Of a stretch of 64,000 bases of DNA, positions 9,844 through 18,532 are shown piece after piece. This DNA comes from Cristatella mucedo (lineage: Eukaryota; Bryozoa; Phylactolaemata; Cristatellidae): assembly GCA_009760855.2 (NCBI GenBank), contig WPIO01000001.1:22552001-22616000 (forward strand). The letters run 5' to 3'. Positions within the stretch are counted from its first letter, which is position 1, and the number at the start of each line of letters is the position of its first letter. The notes beneath the pieces are model-generated. The model made no database searches. It was not told the origin of the DNA and was given only the letters and a program-made list of their open reading frames with translations. The position numbers and the translations under genes were made by a program.

Positions 9844-10945
9844 TAATAATAATAATAATAATAATAATGCCCTTGATAAAGCACCCTCAGAGGAATCTCT
9901 TTCTAGGCGCTTTACATTTGCTGCAAAGGAAAAGGCAATCAAATAGTGAGTAATATCATGCTTGATAAACAACATGAATAACATGCTTAGGAGTGACATG
10001 CATAGGGTCAGCATGCAAATGTGGTTAGTGGCAGCATGCACAGTGTCAGCACGCATAAGCACATGAAAGACGAATCATAGAGACCCACTAAATTCTGTCA
10101 TAAATAGGTGTTCTTTTAAGTTCTCTTTTAAATGTGGTCAAGTCAGGGGATGTTCTGACGCAGGTCAGGATTGAGTTCCAGGCTTTGGGAGCATACGAAC
10201 TAAATACACGGTCTACGAAGGATTTGAGGTTTGTACGAGGTATTGGTAGACTGTTGGATTCTGAAAAGCGGGTGGTACGATGCTTGGCCTGGTAGGGGAG
10301 CAGATCTGCGAAATAGGCTGGAGCCACACAATAAAGTGACCTGAAAGTGAGCGACAAAACCTTGAAGTCAATCCGTTGCTTGACTGGTAGCCAGTGCAGG
10401 TCGGCGAGAAGTGGTGTAATGTGGCAGCTTCGACGCTCACGACAGACAAGCCCAGCTGTAATCGCCTGATCGCACATGCCGGTAGGCCAGTAAGCAGTGA
10501 GTTGCAGAAGTCGAGACGGGATGTCACGAATGCATGGAACAACTTACACGTGGTATCCTTATCCAAACAAGCCCGAATTTTAGCAACGTTATGCAGCTGA
10601 AAGTAGGCAGCTTTGACTGTGGAGCTGATGCGGTCGCCTAAATAGAGGTCACTTTAGAGCATCGACACTATCGACACCTAGATTTCGAGCCGATTCAACA
10701 GGAAATATGCTGGCAGAGCCAATTTTGAGCGGCAGCCTGTTCAATTTCTGAATCAAACTGGGTTTGCCCATAACTAGTAAGTTAATTTTATCAATGTTTA
10801 GTTTTAGAAAATTTGCTGCCATCAATGAGCGGATGTCATCAATACATGCAGCGAGTTGAGAGAATTCGAGGTGCTCGAAGGCTGGGAGGGATGAAACTAA
10901 AGGTACAATATCTGTCATAATCTCCATGTCCAAAGCGTCCTAATT
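9844..10945 (-). mobile_element. L2-A LINE, 5'-truncated
   Basis: The 3' tail (ATT repeats on the minus strand) lies at 9844-9868, followed by the hairpin region and UTR. The C-terminal ORF block with VCRERRSCHITPLLADLHWLP reads at 10088-10477. Further upstream 10649-10933 encodes the thumb-proximal CIDDIRSLMAANFLKLNIDK segment and NRLPLKIGSA. Frameshifts separate the blocks. The 5' end is about 10945. Confidence 0.85.
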
Positions 10946-11230
10946 ATCTGAACGCACCTGAATAGAGGTTTTTCTCTCAGGTCGCCGTGCCTATAGCCTT
11001 AGGTTATTGACATTTTCTGTACCCAATCGGCCTCCCGGGTGGTTCAGGCGTGTAGACGGAGATTTCTTGGCCAAAAGGAAGAAGTGTTTAATGAGAGTGG
11101 TTAGAACTAGCGAAGGCGCGACAGTAATGGGTAGCCGATTAAAAACTTGATTTATATAGTGGCAGAGGACGCTTAGCGGTAATGCCCAATTTGCAACCGG
11201 CGATAAGAGATTGCTTGCTGCATTCCTTAA
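10946..11230. other. Unassigned DNA between two LINE copies
   Basis: The minus-strand frame at 10991-11236 has no motif. No repeat identity found. Confidence 0.3.
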
Positions 11231-11420
11231 GCGCACTTCCTGACTCTGCTATGCTTTCCCCGTTCTCTTTTTTGCGTGAGATGAAGTCTGTTGGCTACCG
11301 AATGCATACCGAAAGTCACTTAGGCTGTAAGTGCGCTGTACAAAACTCTCCTGCGTAACACCCACATAGTCTGTATGGCTTTGTTAAGTTACTGACGGAG
11401 ATACATTACATTACATTACC
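11231..11420 (+). mobile_element. L2-B LINE 3' end
   Basis: This segment shares CTGACTCTGCTATGCTT, GAAGTCTGTTGGCTACCGAA and AAAACTCTCCTGCGTAACAC with 26075-26205 and with the reverse complement of 39475-39660. It ends in an ACATT repeat tail (ACATTACATTACATTACC). It is the 3' UTR of a second LINE family, called L2-B here. Confidence 0.7.
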
Positions 11421-11575
11421 TGAGTTGACATGCTTTGCTATAGTGCTTAATTGAAAGTTGCCACCGCCATACTACTCCCCGTGCAAGCAAATTGACTTCG
11501 TTTTAGCAAATGATTACGTTCTTAGCTTTTAATAGAAACATTCACGTTTTCCTTGAATATAGACACGACTGGTTT
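11421..11575. other. Unassigned spacer
   Basis: No feature visible. Confidence 0.3.
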
Positions 11576-11640
11576 TGCAATAGCTGATGGAATTGAGGAG
11601 TTCCCGGTGCAGCAAGGAAAGTAGAGAATCAAAGAACTAT

Positions 11641-11718
<78 letters not shown>

Positions 11719-11760
11719 TCTCTCTCTCGCCCTCTCTTTCTCTGCTCTATTCACTTTCGT
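11576..11760 (+). repeat. 68 bp duplicated block plus (CT)n array, copy 1
   Basis: Positions 11576-11643 are base-for-base the same as 17857-17924. Both blocks run straight into a long CT array (here about 11643-11708, then an interrupted CT/GCCCT stretch to 11740). Long Ser/Leu or Arg/Glu open frames here are products of the CT repeat. Confidence 0.85.
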
Positions 11761-11904
11761 TTCTGCGTTCGCTCTCTTTCGTTCATAAATCCAGTCAATG
11801 GGAAAGAAAATCCCCGCAGTATAATGCAAAGCAACGTATCTTTGTCAGTAAATCCGCAAAGCCACAAAGACGAAGTGGGTGTAAAGCTTAATAGATCTAT
11901 ATAG

Positions 11905-12400
11905 TAAAGTACCTAAGCCTAAGCAGCTCCATGTAGGCATACGGTTGCTCACAGACTTGATATTGCGGGACAAAAACAAAGTGAGAAGCTTAGCTAAGTC
12001 ACGACAGCAATTATGTAGTTAGTAACATGTAGGAAGAATCTCGGGACGTTTGGAAAGAACGTGCCACAGTCGGCAGCTGATAGGTAGATGTTCTTGCGCA
12101 AGAATTGTGGAAGTGAGTTCAACAGTCTAGAACCTGCTGTGCAAAAGCTTTAGTCTCCGGCGGCCTTAAAAAAATCATGGGAATCATTAATTTATTGTCC
12201 ATAGAGGACGTATGGACACGAGGTGGCTGAAACTGGTGCAGCAGTTCAGCCAGGCATGAAGGAGCGAAGTCGTGGCTGGTCTTTTGGGTCACCGTAAGAA
12301 TTTTATTCTGTTCCTCTTGATCAACCGGAAGCCACCGAAGCGTCTTCAGCCACGAAGATCAAACCTCAGGGATTCCATTAATGCCAGCAGGCCATAAACT
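11905..12400 (-). mobile_element. L2-B LINE fragment, minus strand
   Basis: On the minus strand the copy reads the ORF C-terminus, with LNSLPQFLRKN near 12080-12120, then AADCGT and a 3' UTR. It aligns with the reverse complement of 39475-40085. It lacks the ACATT tail. The upstream part reads HTSSMDNKLMIPM near 12190-12220. Confidence 0.6.
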
Positions 12401-12529
12401 GGCCAAAACGCAATCATCAAGGCCATAAATGGACACGGAGCATATACAAGCGACGTTTCCCTACGATCTACAGATGTCAGCAGGCCACAAATATTGGCTA
12501 AGTAACAACCGAAACAAGAAAGATGGTGT

Positions 12530-12884
12530 ACAGGCTACTTCACGTCATGGAGGCTATTTCCGCCGTCCCAGCTGCTCTTTCCATGCTACTCACTTATCGA
12601 CGGCCCTCCTGACTCACCTTTGTTTCTCGCTTTCTCTCCGCAGTTTGAAATGAAGTCTGGCCGAGGTCGTGGGCTCCAGCCCAGTGGCATACGTTTAGCG
12701 CTTGAATAGAGATTACGTTTTCTTAGGGCGCTATACAAATGAGTTATGAACTATACTAAGTCTGTTGGTTAGCCAATACCAAGATCCGCTTAGGCTGCAC
12801 GTGAGCTGTTAAAGGTTTTGCTATGTAATAACCACCTAGTCCTGGCGGCTTTGTGGAGTTCCATAAGATGACATACAAATAAAT

Positions 12885-12890
<6 letters not shown>
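12530..12890 (+). mobile_element. L2-B LINE 3' fragment split by a SINE-A
   Basis: 12540-12650 matches the CTGCT...ACTCAC..TGACTC part of L2-B. 12753-12890 continues it with AAGTCTGTTGGTTAGCC and TTGTGGAGTTCC. The break is filled by a SINE-A fragment at 12652-12745. The sequence AAGTCT occurs on both sides and looks like a target-site duplication. An ATG frame at 12429-12653 runs into this repeat and is not supported as a gene. Confidence 0.6.
12652..12745 (+). mobile_element. SINE-A, 5'-truncated, nested in L2-B
   Basis: The copy starts at the B box region (GAGGTCGTGGGCTCCAGCCC) and ends with GAGATTACGTTTTCTTAGGG and CGCTATACAAATGAG, the L2-type tail. It lacks the A box half. Confidence 0.75.

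Positions 12891-12927
<37 letters not shown>
12887..12927. repeat. (TA)n microsatellite
   Basis: TGTATATATA... for about 36 bp, ending at ATATTGC. Confidence 0.9.
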
Positions 12928-12929
<2 letters not shown>

Positions 12930-13135
12930 CATTCATTGTATTAACGTATTGTCGATTGTTCAAGAGATAAATCACGGACCCGGTAACTAAAGATTGTTTG
13001 AGGCGAAAATGTTAACTCTCTGGTCACTGCAAGCGAATTTCTGCTCCCAACTATTGTCCAAGTATCTGGTTGATCTTGTTGTGATGACGCTCTGAATGAG
13101 CGACGTCACAGCCACTGTCGCCGTTGACCACACTG

Positions 13136-13387
13136 ATGTCGGCTCTGAATCCATCAGGATCGGCACACACGAACTGTAAGATGAACACAATTTTGCAAAT
13201 TCTGCGGCATAGACTCGCTACTCTCGGCCGACTGCTGAGGGCATGCTTTGACTGCCAATCACTCGATGAGCCGTTTGCACTCTTTGACGCTCAATTAGAA
13301 GAAGCCAGACGAGGTGCATTTTGGTATAGCCTGGACTTAACGGACGATGCCTTAAAGTCTGAGGACGAGGAAACTGTTTGGTTTTAA
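13136..13387 (+). CDS. Candidate ORF, unrecognised 83-residue protein
   Basis: From the ATG at 13136 the frame runs 83 codons to TAA. The product has an amphipathic Leu/Arg helix (TILQILRHRLATLGRLLRAC), a middle with FALFDAQLEEARRG and WYSLDLTDD, and an acidic end (KSEDEETVWF). Codon composition looks coding and no repeat covers it. It could be a complete small gene or an exon linked to 13452-13876. No family is recognised. Confidence 0.35.
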   Translation: MSALNPSGSAHTNCKMNTILQILRHRLATLGRLLRACFDCQSLDEPFALFDAQLEEARRGAFWYSLDLTDDALKSEDEETVWF

Positions 13388-13451
13388 CTAGAAGATTTGT
13401 TTTATTTCGGCAACAGCGTAGTATCGCCGCCAGATTTTGCTGACGCCTAAG

Positions 13452-13876
13452 AGGCAATTCAGCCCCGCAGAGTCACAGTTGCTAGGACAGCGAATCCGCA
13501 GGAGCCCCCAGATGCCGAGTTGGCGACAGCCGATTCACCGAGAGCCGAGTGGCCAATTGTCTATTGTACAATGCCCGAGGTGGGGACTGCTGAGCTACGC
13601 GCGGCTGTGTTGCCCACGGTTGCAGTTGCGTTGCCCGCAGTTGCAATTCCATCATCGGAGGCCGACTTGCTGGAAACCGAGATGGCAGCGGGCTTATCAT
13701 CTGAAACCCGAAGAGAAGCGAGTTTATCGACAGAAGCGACTTCATCGAGTGATGGCGTCACACTGAAGCCGCGATTCTTCGGGAGAGGTAGATCGAGCTG
13801 CTCGTCGATTCGTTATTCAACGACATCATCGGATACGCGATCACAGACAATTTGTGTAATGGTTGCAACTGTATAA
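13452..13876 (+). CDS. Candidate exon, Ser/Ala/Glu-rich
   Basis: After an in-frame stop at 13448-13450 the frame stays open to a TAA at 13874-13876. It encodes a Pro/Ala segment (ANPQEPPDAELATADSP), a Val/Ala-rich stretch, and a Ser/Thr-rich tail with LKPRFFGRGRSS. There is no ATG near the start, so it would need a splice acceptor; AAG at 13449-13451 and CAG at 13410 are possible. The reverse strand is also open over 13561-13761, so direction is not certain. Confidence 0.25.
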
Positions 13877-14104
13877 CGCTACATGATAAATGAGCTGCTT
13901 GGCAAATTTCTTCTGATTGGCGTTCTGTGTGTACTGCCAGCGGAAGGTGATAAAGGCACATGAAGGGAAAGCGTAGCTCGAGGCAAGCTAACAGCGTCGA
14001 GTTGCAATGACTCATAAATCCATACACGTAGCTGTTTTTGCAACATGCATCGAAACTATACATTGCCATACCGTAAAAGACGAGAAATATATAGTGAACC
14101 ACAT

Positions 14105-14212
14105 TACCAGATGACACACACACACACACCGGCGCTCGAACGAGCCGGGGGCGCTTAAACAGGCATACACACGCCTACACAAACACACTCTCGCGTTCGC
14201 GCGCTCGCGTAC
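14105..14212. repeat. CA-rich simple repeat
   Basis: ACACACACACAC followed by imperfect CACA/CGCGCT stretches, immediately upstream of a SINE-B. Confidence 0.7.
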
Positions 14213-14372
14213 ACCCTGATGGCACACTGGGTAAGGCCGTTACTTTTCACGACCTCCGTATCGAAGTTGTCGGGGGTTCGAATCCTGCGGTTTTATTGCC
14301 TCGGCAAGCGGTAGCGAAAGCCGTAAAGGCTCTTATGTCGCTATACAAAAGAGGCTGTTAAATCAGCAATTC
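14213..14372 (+). mobile_element. SINE-B copy with intact A and B boxes
   Basis: The head is tRNA-like, with an A box TGGCACACTGGG at 14220-14231 and a perfect B box GGTTCGAATCC at 14275-14285. A family body follows (GCAAGCGGTAGCGAAAGCCG, AAAGGCTCTTATGTCGCTAT) and the terminal AGGCTGTTAAATCAGC. The same body occurs in reverse at 21660-21835, 27162-27335 and 36897-37050. It is a SINE, not a functional tRNA gene, because no cloverleaf closes. Confidence 0.85.
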
Positions 14373-14389
14373 TTATTGTTTTTACCCAC

Positions 14390-14525
14390 GAACGCACACA
14401 CACGTACACAGACAGACAGCCACACAGACACTCACGCGCGAAGCACACACACACACACACATACACAAGCAAGCACGCGAACACGCATAAACGTGCTCAC
14501 ACACACTAACACACACTCGTGCAGA
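14390..14525. repeat. Degenerate (CA)n stretch
   Basis: Imperfect ACAC/ACGC/CAGA repeats over about 130 bp. Thr/His-rich frames here are repeat products. Confidence 0.75.
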
Positions 14526-15537
14526 CCTACAAAGCATATGCACGTAAGTACCTACACTTGCAATCATAAACAGTTATATCTGCGAGTCCATCATACCTAC
14601 TTGAAGCAATGGATCTCATCCTACCGGGTGTCTTGAACTGAACGTTCTGTAACTAACTTATAGGTTCCCCCTTCATTCTTGTGCTCCGGCTCATTCCTAC
14701 ACACCTATATCCTAAAAACTCACTATCCGCCGACATCACGATTTCGTGCGATGGGAAGACATGCAAAGCAGAACCACAAACCCACCTGTTCTCGGAACTA
14801 TTACCTGCGTCCTTGTAAATTATCGCTCAGGGCTTACTAGTGCCGAGACTGCATGCAAACACTACCTGTAAATTTATAGTTAATTGTTTTTCAGATATGT
14901 CCTCGGATTCATAAAGTTAAGGATTTCTGAACTTCCCGTGTGTCAAACCCCATCGGGCATTAGATAAAAGCTATCGGCACGGCAGGATCTGTATCGGTCA
15001 AAGCAGAGTATTAAAAGAAACTTGTATAAACAAGAGCTCGTAGCTTCATGAGCGTGATTCAGTCGTGATGCCCGACATCTAGTAAAGAGCATGTCGAATA
15101 AGCACTGTTTGTTTGTGTTACAATTGTTATCTTTCGGGTGGTGCCACCTACCAAAAAGTCCTTGCAGCGCCACACGCATATGCAGATGTATCAGCGTATA
15201 CCGATATGTGTTTGCTGTCAACCTTCTCTCTATAAATCCTCTCTGCATGCATCGCCTCTTTATATGCGTAGAAACTTGTTAAGCCGAATTCTTAATGGGC
15301 TTACTGATTAATGCCTCATCTGACTTTGTTTAAGCAGGACCTTTTTAACTTATGCTTACTTGGCGGTTTTGCTTTTTCAACAACTCTGTTGTAAAACGGA
15401 ATCTTTCCTACGAAACGATACTTAGCATGCGGTACTCGTACGCTTTGCTCAAACTATTCTGCACCAGATGCTTTTCAGTACTGTTGTATTTTATACAGTT
15501 AATTTAGAAATTTCATCCAGCCTCATTGCATCGGCAA
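14526..15537. other. Unassigned DNA
   Basis: Overlapping short frames at 14943-15282 on both strands lack motifs. No repeat identified. Confidence 0.35.
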
Positions 15538-15637
15538 GGATTAAATCGCGTTTCCCTTTGCAGCAAATGTAAAGCAACAAGAAAGAGATTGAGTTTACTG
15601 AGGGCGCTTTATCGAGTGTATTATTATTATTATTGTT
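15538..15637 (+). mobile_element. L2-A 3' end only
   Basis: TTCCCTTTGCAGCAAATGTA, then GAAAGAGATTGAGTTTACTG, then GAGGGCGCTTTATCGAGTGT and a TTA tail. It abuts the hAT remnant at 15638. Confidence 0.75.
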
Positions 15638-16845
15638 GTAAGGGTACTTGAAACTAAAAGTGTATTATTTCGTGGATCAAATGAAAACCTCTTTGTATCT
15701 GGTGATTGAAATTCTTTTTCTAGAATTCGTTGAGTTGCTTGCCCTCTTTAATAATCCAATGATTGAGCACATGCTGATGGTTACTGACAAAGAAACTTAC
15801 ATACATTATCTCGGCAAAGACATCCAGTATGAAATAATACGAACTTCAGCTTCTACAATAAAACATCAGATTATACAAGCAGCCATGCCTGCAAAATACT
15901 ACTCAGCTATCGTTGTCTGTACACCAGATGTCAATCACACTGAATAGAACACCGTGATTAGTTGCTTTGTTGACCTAAGTGAAACCGAAGTGATATTCAG
16001 AGAACATTTTCTTGGTTTCATCCCGTTGATGAGACGATGGCTGTATTCACGACTTTTGAGCAACTCGAACAGATGGGATTAGATGTTGGAAATATGAGAC
16101 GGCAAGGGTAAGACGGGAAGCAAATAATAGGCAAGAAAGAAATGGGGTGCGGTAGAGGATACCGAATTTAAATCCATTTGCCTCACATTCACCTTGCAGT
16201 GCCCACTTCCTGAATCTAGTGGTAAAGGATGCAGTAAAGAGTTGACCGGGGGCTGTGAATCTCTTGGCTTTGGTGCAGTAGATACCAATTTCTTTCGTCC
16301 TCTAATCGGCGTTATTAAGACCTCAAAAGTCGCATTACTGAAGCCAGTGATCTTGCGGTAAAATCGTTCAGTTAAGTGTAATGCGAAAGTAGAATTCATG
16401 CTCTGAAACCGCTGGTATACAATCTTGACAAAGTAAGCAATGAGCTGATTGAGAATATGTAGATACGAGTCAGGAAGGGCTGGCTGGAGGTATGACGAGA
16501 TCTGAAGCCCAAACACTGGCCGATAACATGCGAACATTTCAATTTGCAGTATCGCTTCTTACCTGGTACAACATTTTTTTGAGGTCATTGTCACCAGTAA
16601 AGTTCTACGGCAGACATAAACTGACTTGAGACTGCGATTTAAACAGCTGGAAATTAGCAAAGGTCCATCAGCACTCTACGAAGTGTAGATACGCTCCATA
16701 AATTATTGGCAGATGCAACTCAGATAGCTAAAAGTTTGAAAATTGAATCAATTTTTGAAGCAAATTTACAATTGAAAAAGAGAAGGCTGTGTGATTTTCA
16801 AGCACAAGTTGAAGCGAGACAGTATCCTGAGAAAAGCAATAAGCT
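15638..16845 (+). pseudogene. Broken hAT transposase, ZMYM-like (copy 1)
   Basis: The segment aligns, by eye and in order, with the hAT copy at 28074-29330. An open part (15648-15947) encodes EFVELLALFNNPMIEHMLMV, TDKETYIHYLGKDIQYEIIR and a catalytic-region sequence ending in VVCTPDVNHTE, then a stop. Similarity continues in shifted frames: GNMRRQG near 16090, RSEAQTLADN near 16500, and LADATQIAKSLKIE near 16705-16745, then KKRRLCDF. The element is cut by an L2-A insertion at about 16846. This is the hAT branch related to vertebrate ZMYM-type proteins. Confidence 0.75.
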
Positions 16846-17452
16846 GGTGTAAAACTCGGCAGCTAGGCTTGTCTTACGTGAGCGTCGCAGTTGCCACATT
16901 ACTCCACTTCTCGCCGACCTGCACTGGCTACCAGTCACGCAACGGAATGACTTCAAGGTTTTGTCGCTCACTTTTAGGTCCCTTCATTCTATGGCTCAGC
17001 CTATCTCTCCGACATACTACCCCATCAGGCAAAGCATCGTACCACCCGCTTTTCGGAATCCAACAGTCTACAAATACCTCGTACAAACCTCAAATCCTTT
17101 GGAGACCGTGCGTTTAGTTCGTATGCTCCCAAAGCCTGGAACTCCCTCCCGACTTGCATCAGAACATCTCCTGACTTGACCACATTTAAAAAGAACTCAA
17201 AAACACCTATTTAGGACAGCATTTAGTGGGTCCCTGCGATTCGTCCTTCATGTGCTTATTCGTGCTGACACTGTGCATGCTGCCACTACCCACATTTGCA
17301 TGCTGACCCTGTGCATGTCACCCCAAACCATGTTATTCATTTTGTTTGTTAATCAAGCATGATATTACTTACCATTTAATTGCATTTCCCTTTGCAGCAA
17401 ACTTAAAGCGCCTAGAGAGATATTGAGTTCTCTGAGAGTGCTTTATCAAGTG

Positions 17453-17483
<31 letters not shown>

Positions 17484-17484
17484 G
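16846..17484 (+). mobile_element. L2-A LINE 3' fragment inside the hAT remnant
   Basis: The fragment opens in the C-terminal ORF block (LVQNSA-type, RERRSCHIT, LADLHWLP in two frames), continues through SPDLTTF and the 3' UTR, and ends in GAGAGTGCTTTATCAAGTGC and (ATT)n at 17455-17484. Confidence 0.85.
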
Positions 17485-17744
17485 TCAAGTCCTGAGTTTA
17501 GTTATCATTACCTTTTTTATCCTTATTAGTAGCCGTTAGTAGCTTTATTAGTACATCGTTAGAAGCCATCGTTAGAAGCCTCCCAGTTTAGCAGCCTACG
17601 GAGCTAAATTACAAGGTTAAACTTCCTTCCCTCAATTATTCAATGGAAAAATTCCCGACATCACTAAAGCTACAGCCCAATATTTTTATATGCGGAAACT
17701 CCAGCAGCTAGCATCAAGACCTCCCGAATGCAAGCGCTTTAGCA
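17485..17744. other. Unassigned DNA
   Basis: No feature visible. Confidence 0.3.
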
Positions 17745-17782
17745 GCTCTGCCTCTGTCTCTGTCTGTCTCTCTCTGTCTCTG

Positions 17783-17819
<37 letters not shown>

Positions 17820-17921
17820 GTCTCTGTCTCTCTCTCTGTCTCTCTGTCTCTCTCTCTGCAATAGCTGATGGAATTGAGGAGTTCCCGGTGCAGCAAGGAA
17901 AGTAGAGAATCAAAGAACTAT

Positions 17922-17998
<77 letters not shown>
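17745..17998 (+). repeat. (TGTCTC)n, 68 bp duplicated block and (CT)n, copy 2
   Basis: A TCTCTG/TGTCTC array fills 17750-17856, the 68 bp block shared with 11576-11643 fills 17857-17924, and a (CT)n array fills 17925-17997. Confidence 0.88.
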
Positions 17999-17999
<1 letters not shown>

Positions 18000-18339
18000 A
18001 CTGAGGCGTCGGTCTGGCTGACGCATAAATCGCTTTCACGTTCGACACATTTTCCTTCTGGCAGGTGCTGCAGGGGCCAAGAGAATGCGTTACCATTAAG
18101 AAAATATATTTTGATGCCTTTTCTCGTAAATGTGTTGCCGCAACAACTTCGCCCGCAAGCAAATAAATTCTGCTGGGGCTAATCATAGAAAATTGGGACT
18201 TCTCGAGACCACATTCATGCGGCACCTGTAGCAGAGCGGGACGCGTTTAATCCAATATCCAAAATCGGAGAGCATAAATCCTTAAACAGTAATACTCTGT
18301 TGATTTTGCAGTTCTAATGATATATTTCCGAGGTTCTTC

Positions 18340-18532
18340 CGTGTTCCCTCGCCGGGCGGGCTCCGGAAACGGATGAGAGCTCTTTTATTAGAGCGCGCCA
18401 GAAAGCGAACGCACATCCGCTTCTGACTGGTTCGCCTCAGAGCGTGCCTAGCCGCTTCCGTTATTTGTGGTTTCCCGCTGCTGTGACGTGGTCGTGTTCG
18501 TTGCTCCTGGATCGGATACATCCGCGAGATAT
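18340..18532 (+). promoter_or_regulatory. Likely MTERF3 promoter region
   Basis: This is a GC-rich stretch immediately upstream of the MTERF3 start. It contains CCGGAA near 18363 and CTTCCG near 18455, the two orientations of the ETS/GABP (NRF-2) core that is common in promoters of nuclear genes for mitochondrial proteins. No TATA box is seen. Function is inferred from position and motifs only. Confidence 0.4.

Noticed and set aside
11587-11904. Ser/Leu-rich 105-codon frame
   Set aside because: Product of the (CT)n microsatellite.
14213-14290. Possible tRNA gene
   Set aside because: Boxes A and B are present but no acceptor stem or full cloverleaf closes, and the body continues as a dispersed repeat.
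16079-16537. 152-codon minus-strand frame
   Set aside because: It is the antisense of the hAT pseudogene, whose plus-strand similarity is clear.
17686-18225. 179-codon minus-strand open frame upstream of MTERF3
   Set aside because: Half of it is Arg/Glu from the CT array, and it has no ATG at its start and no motif.
18467-18532. Upstream GTG start for MTERF3, adding 22 residues
   Set aside because: Not an ATG; the ATG at 18533 gives a proper mitochondrial import sequence.
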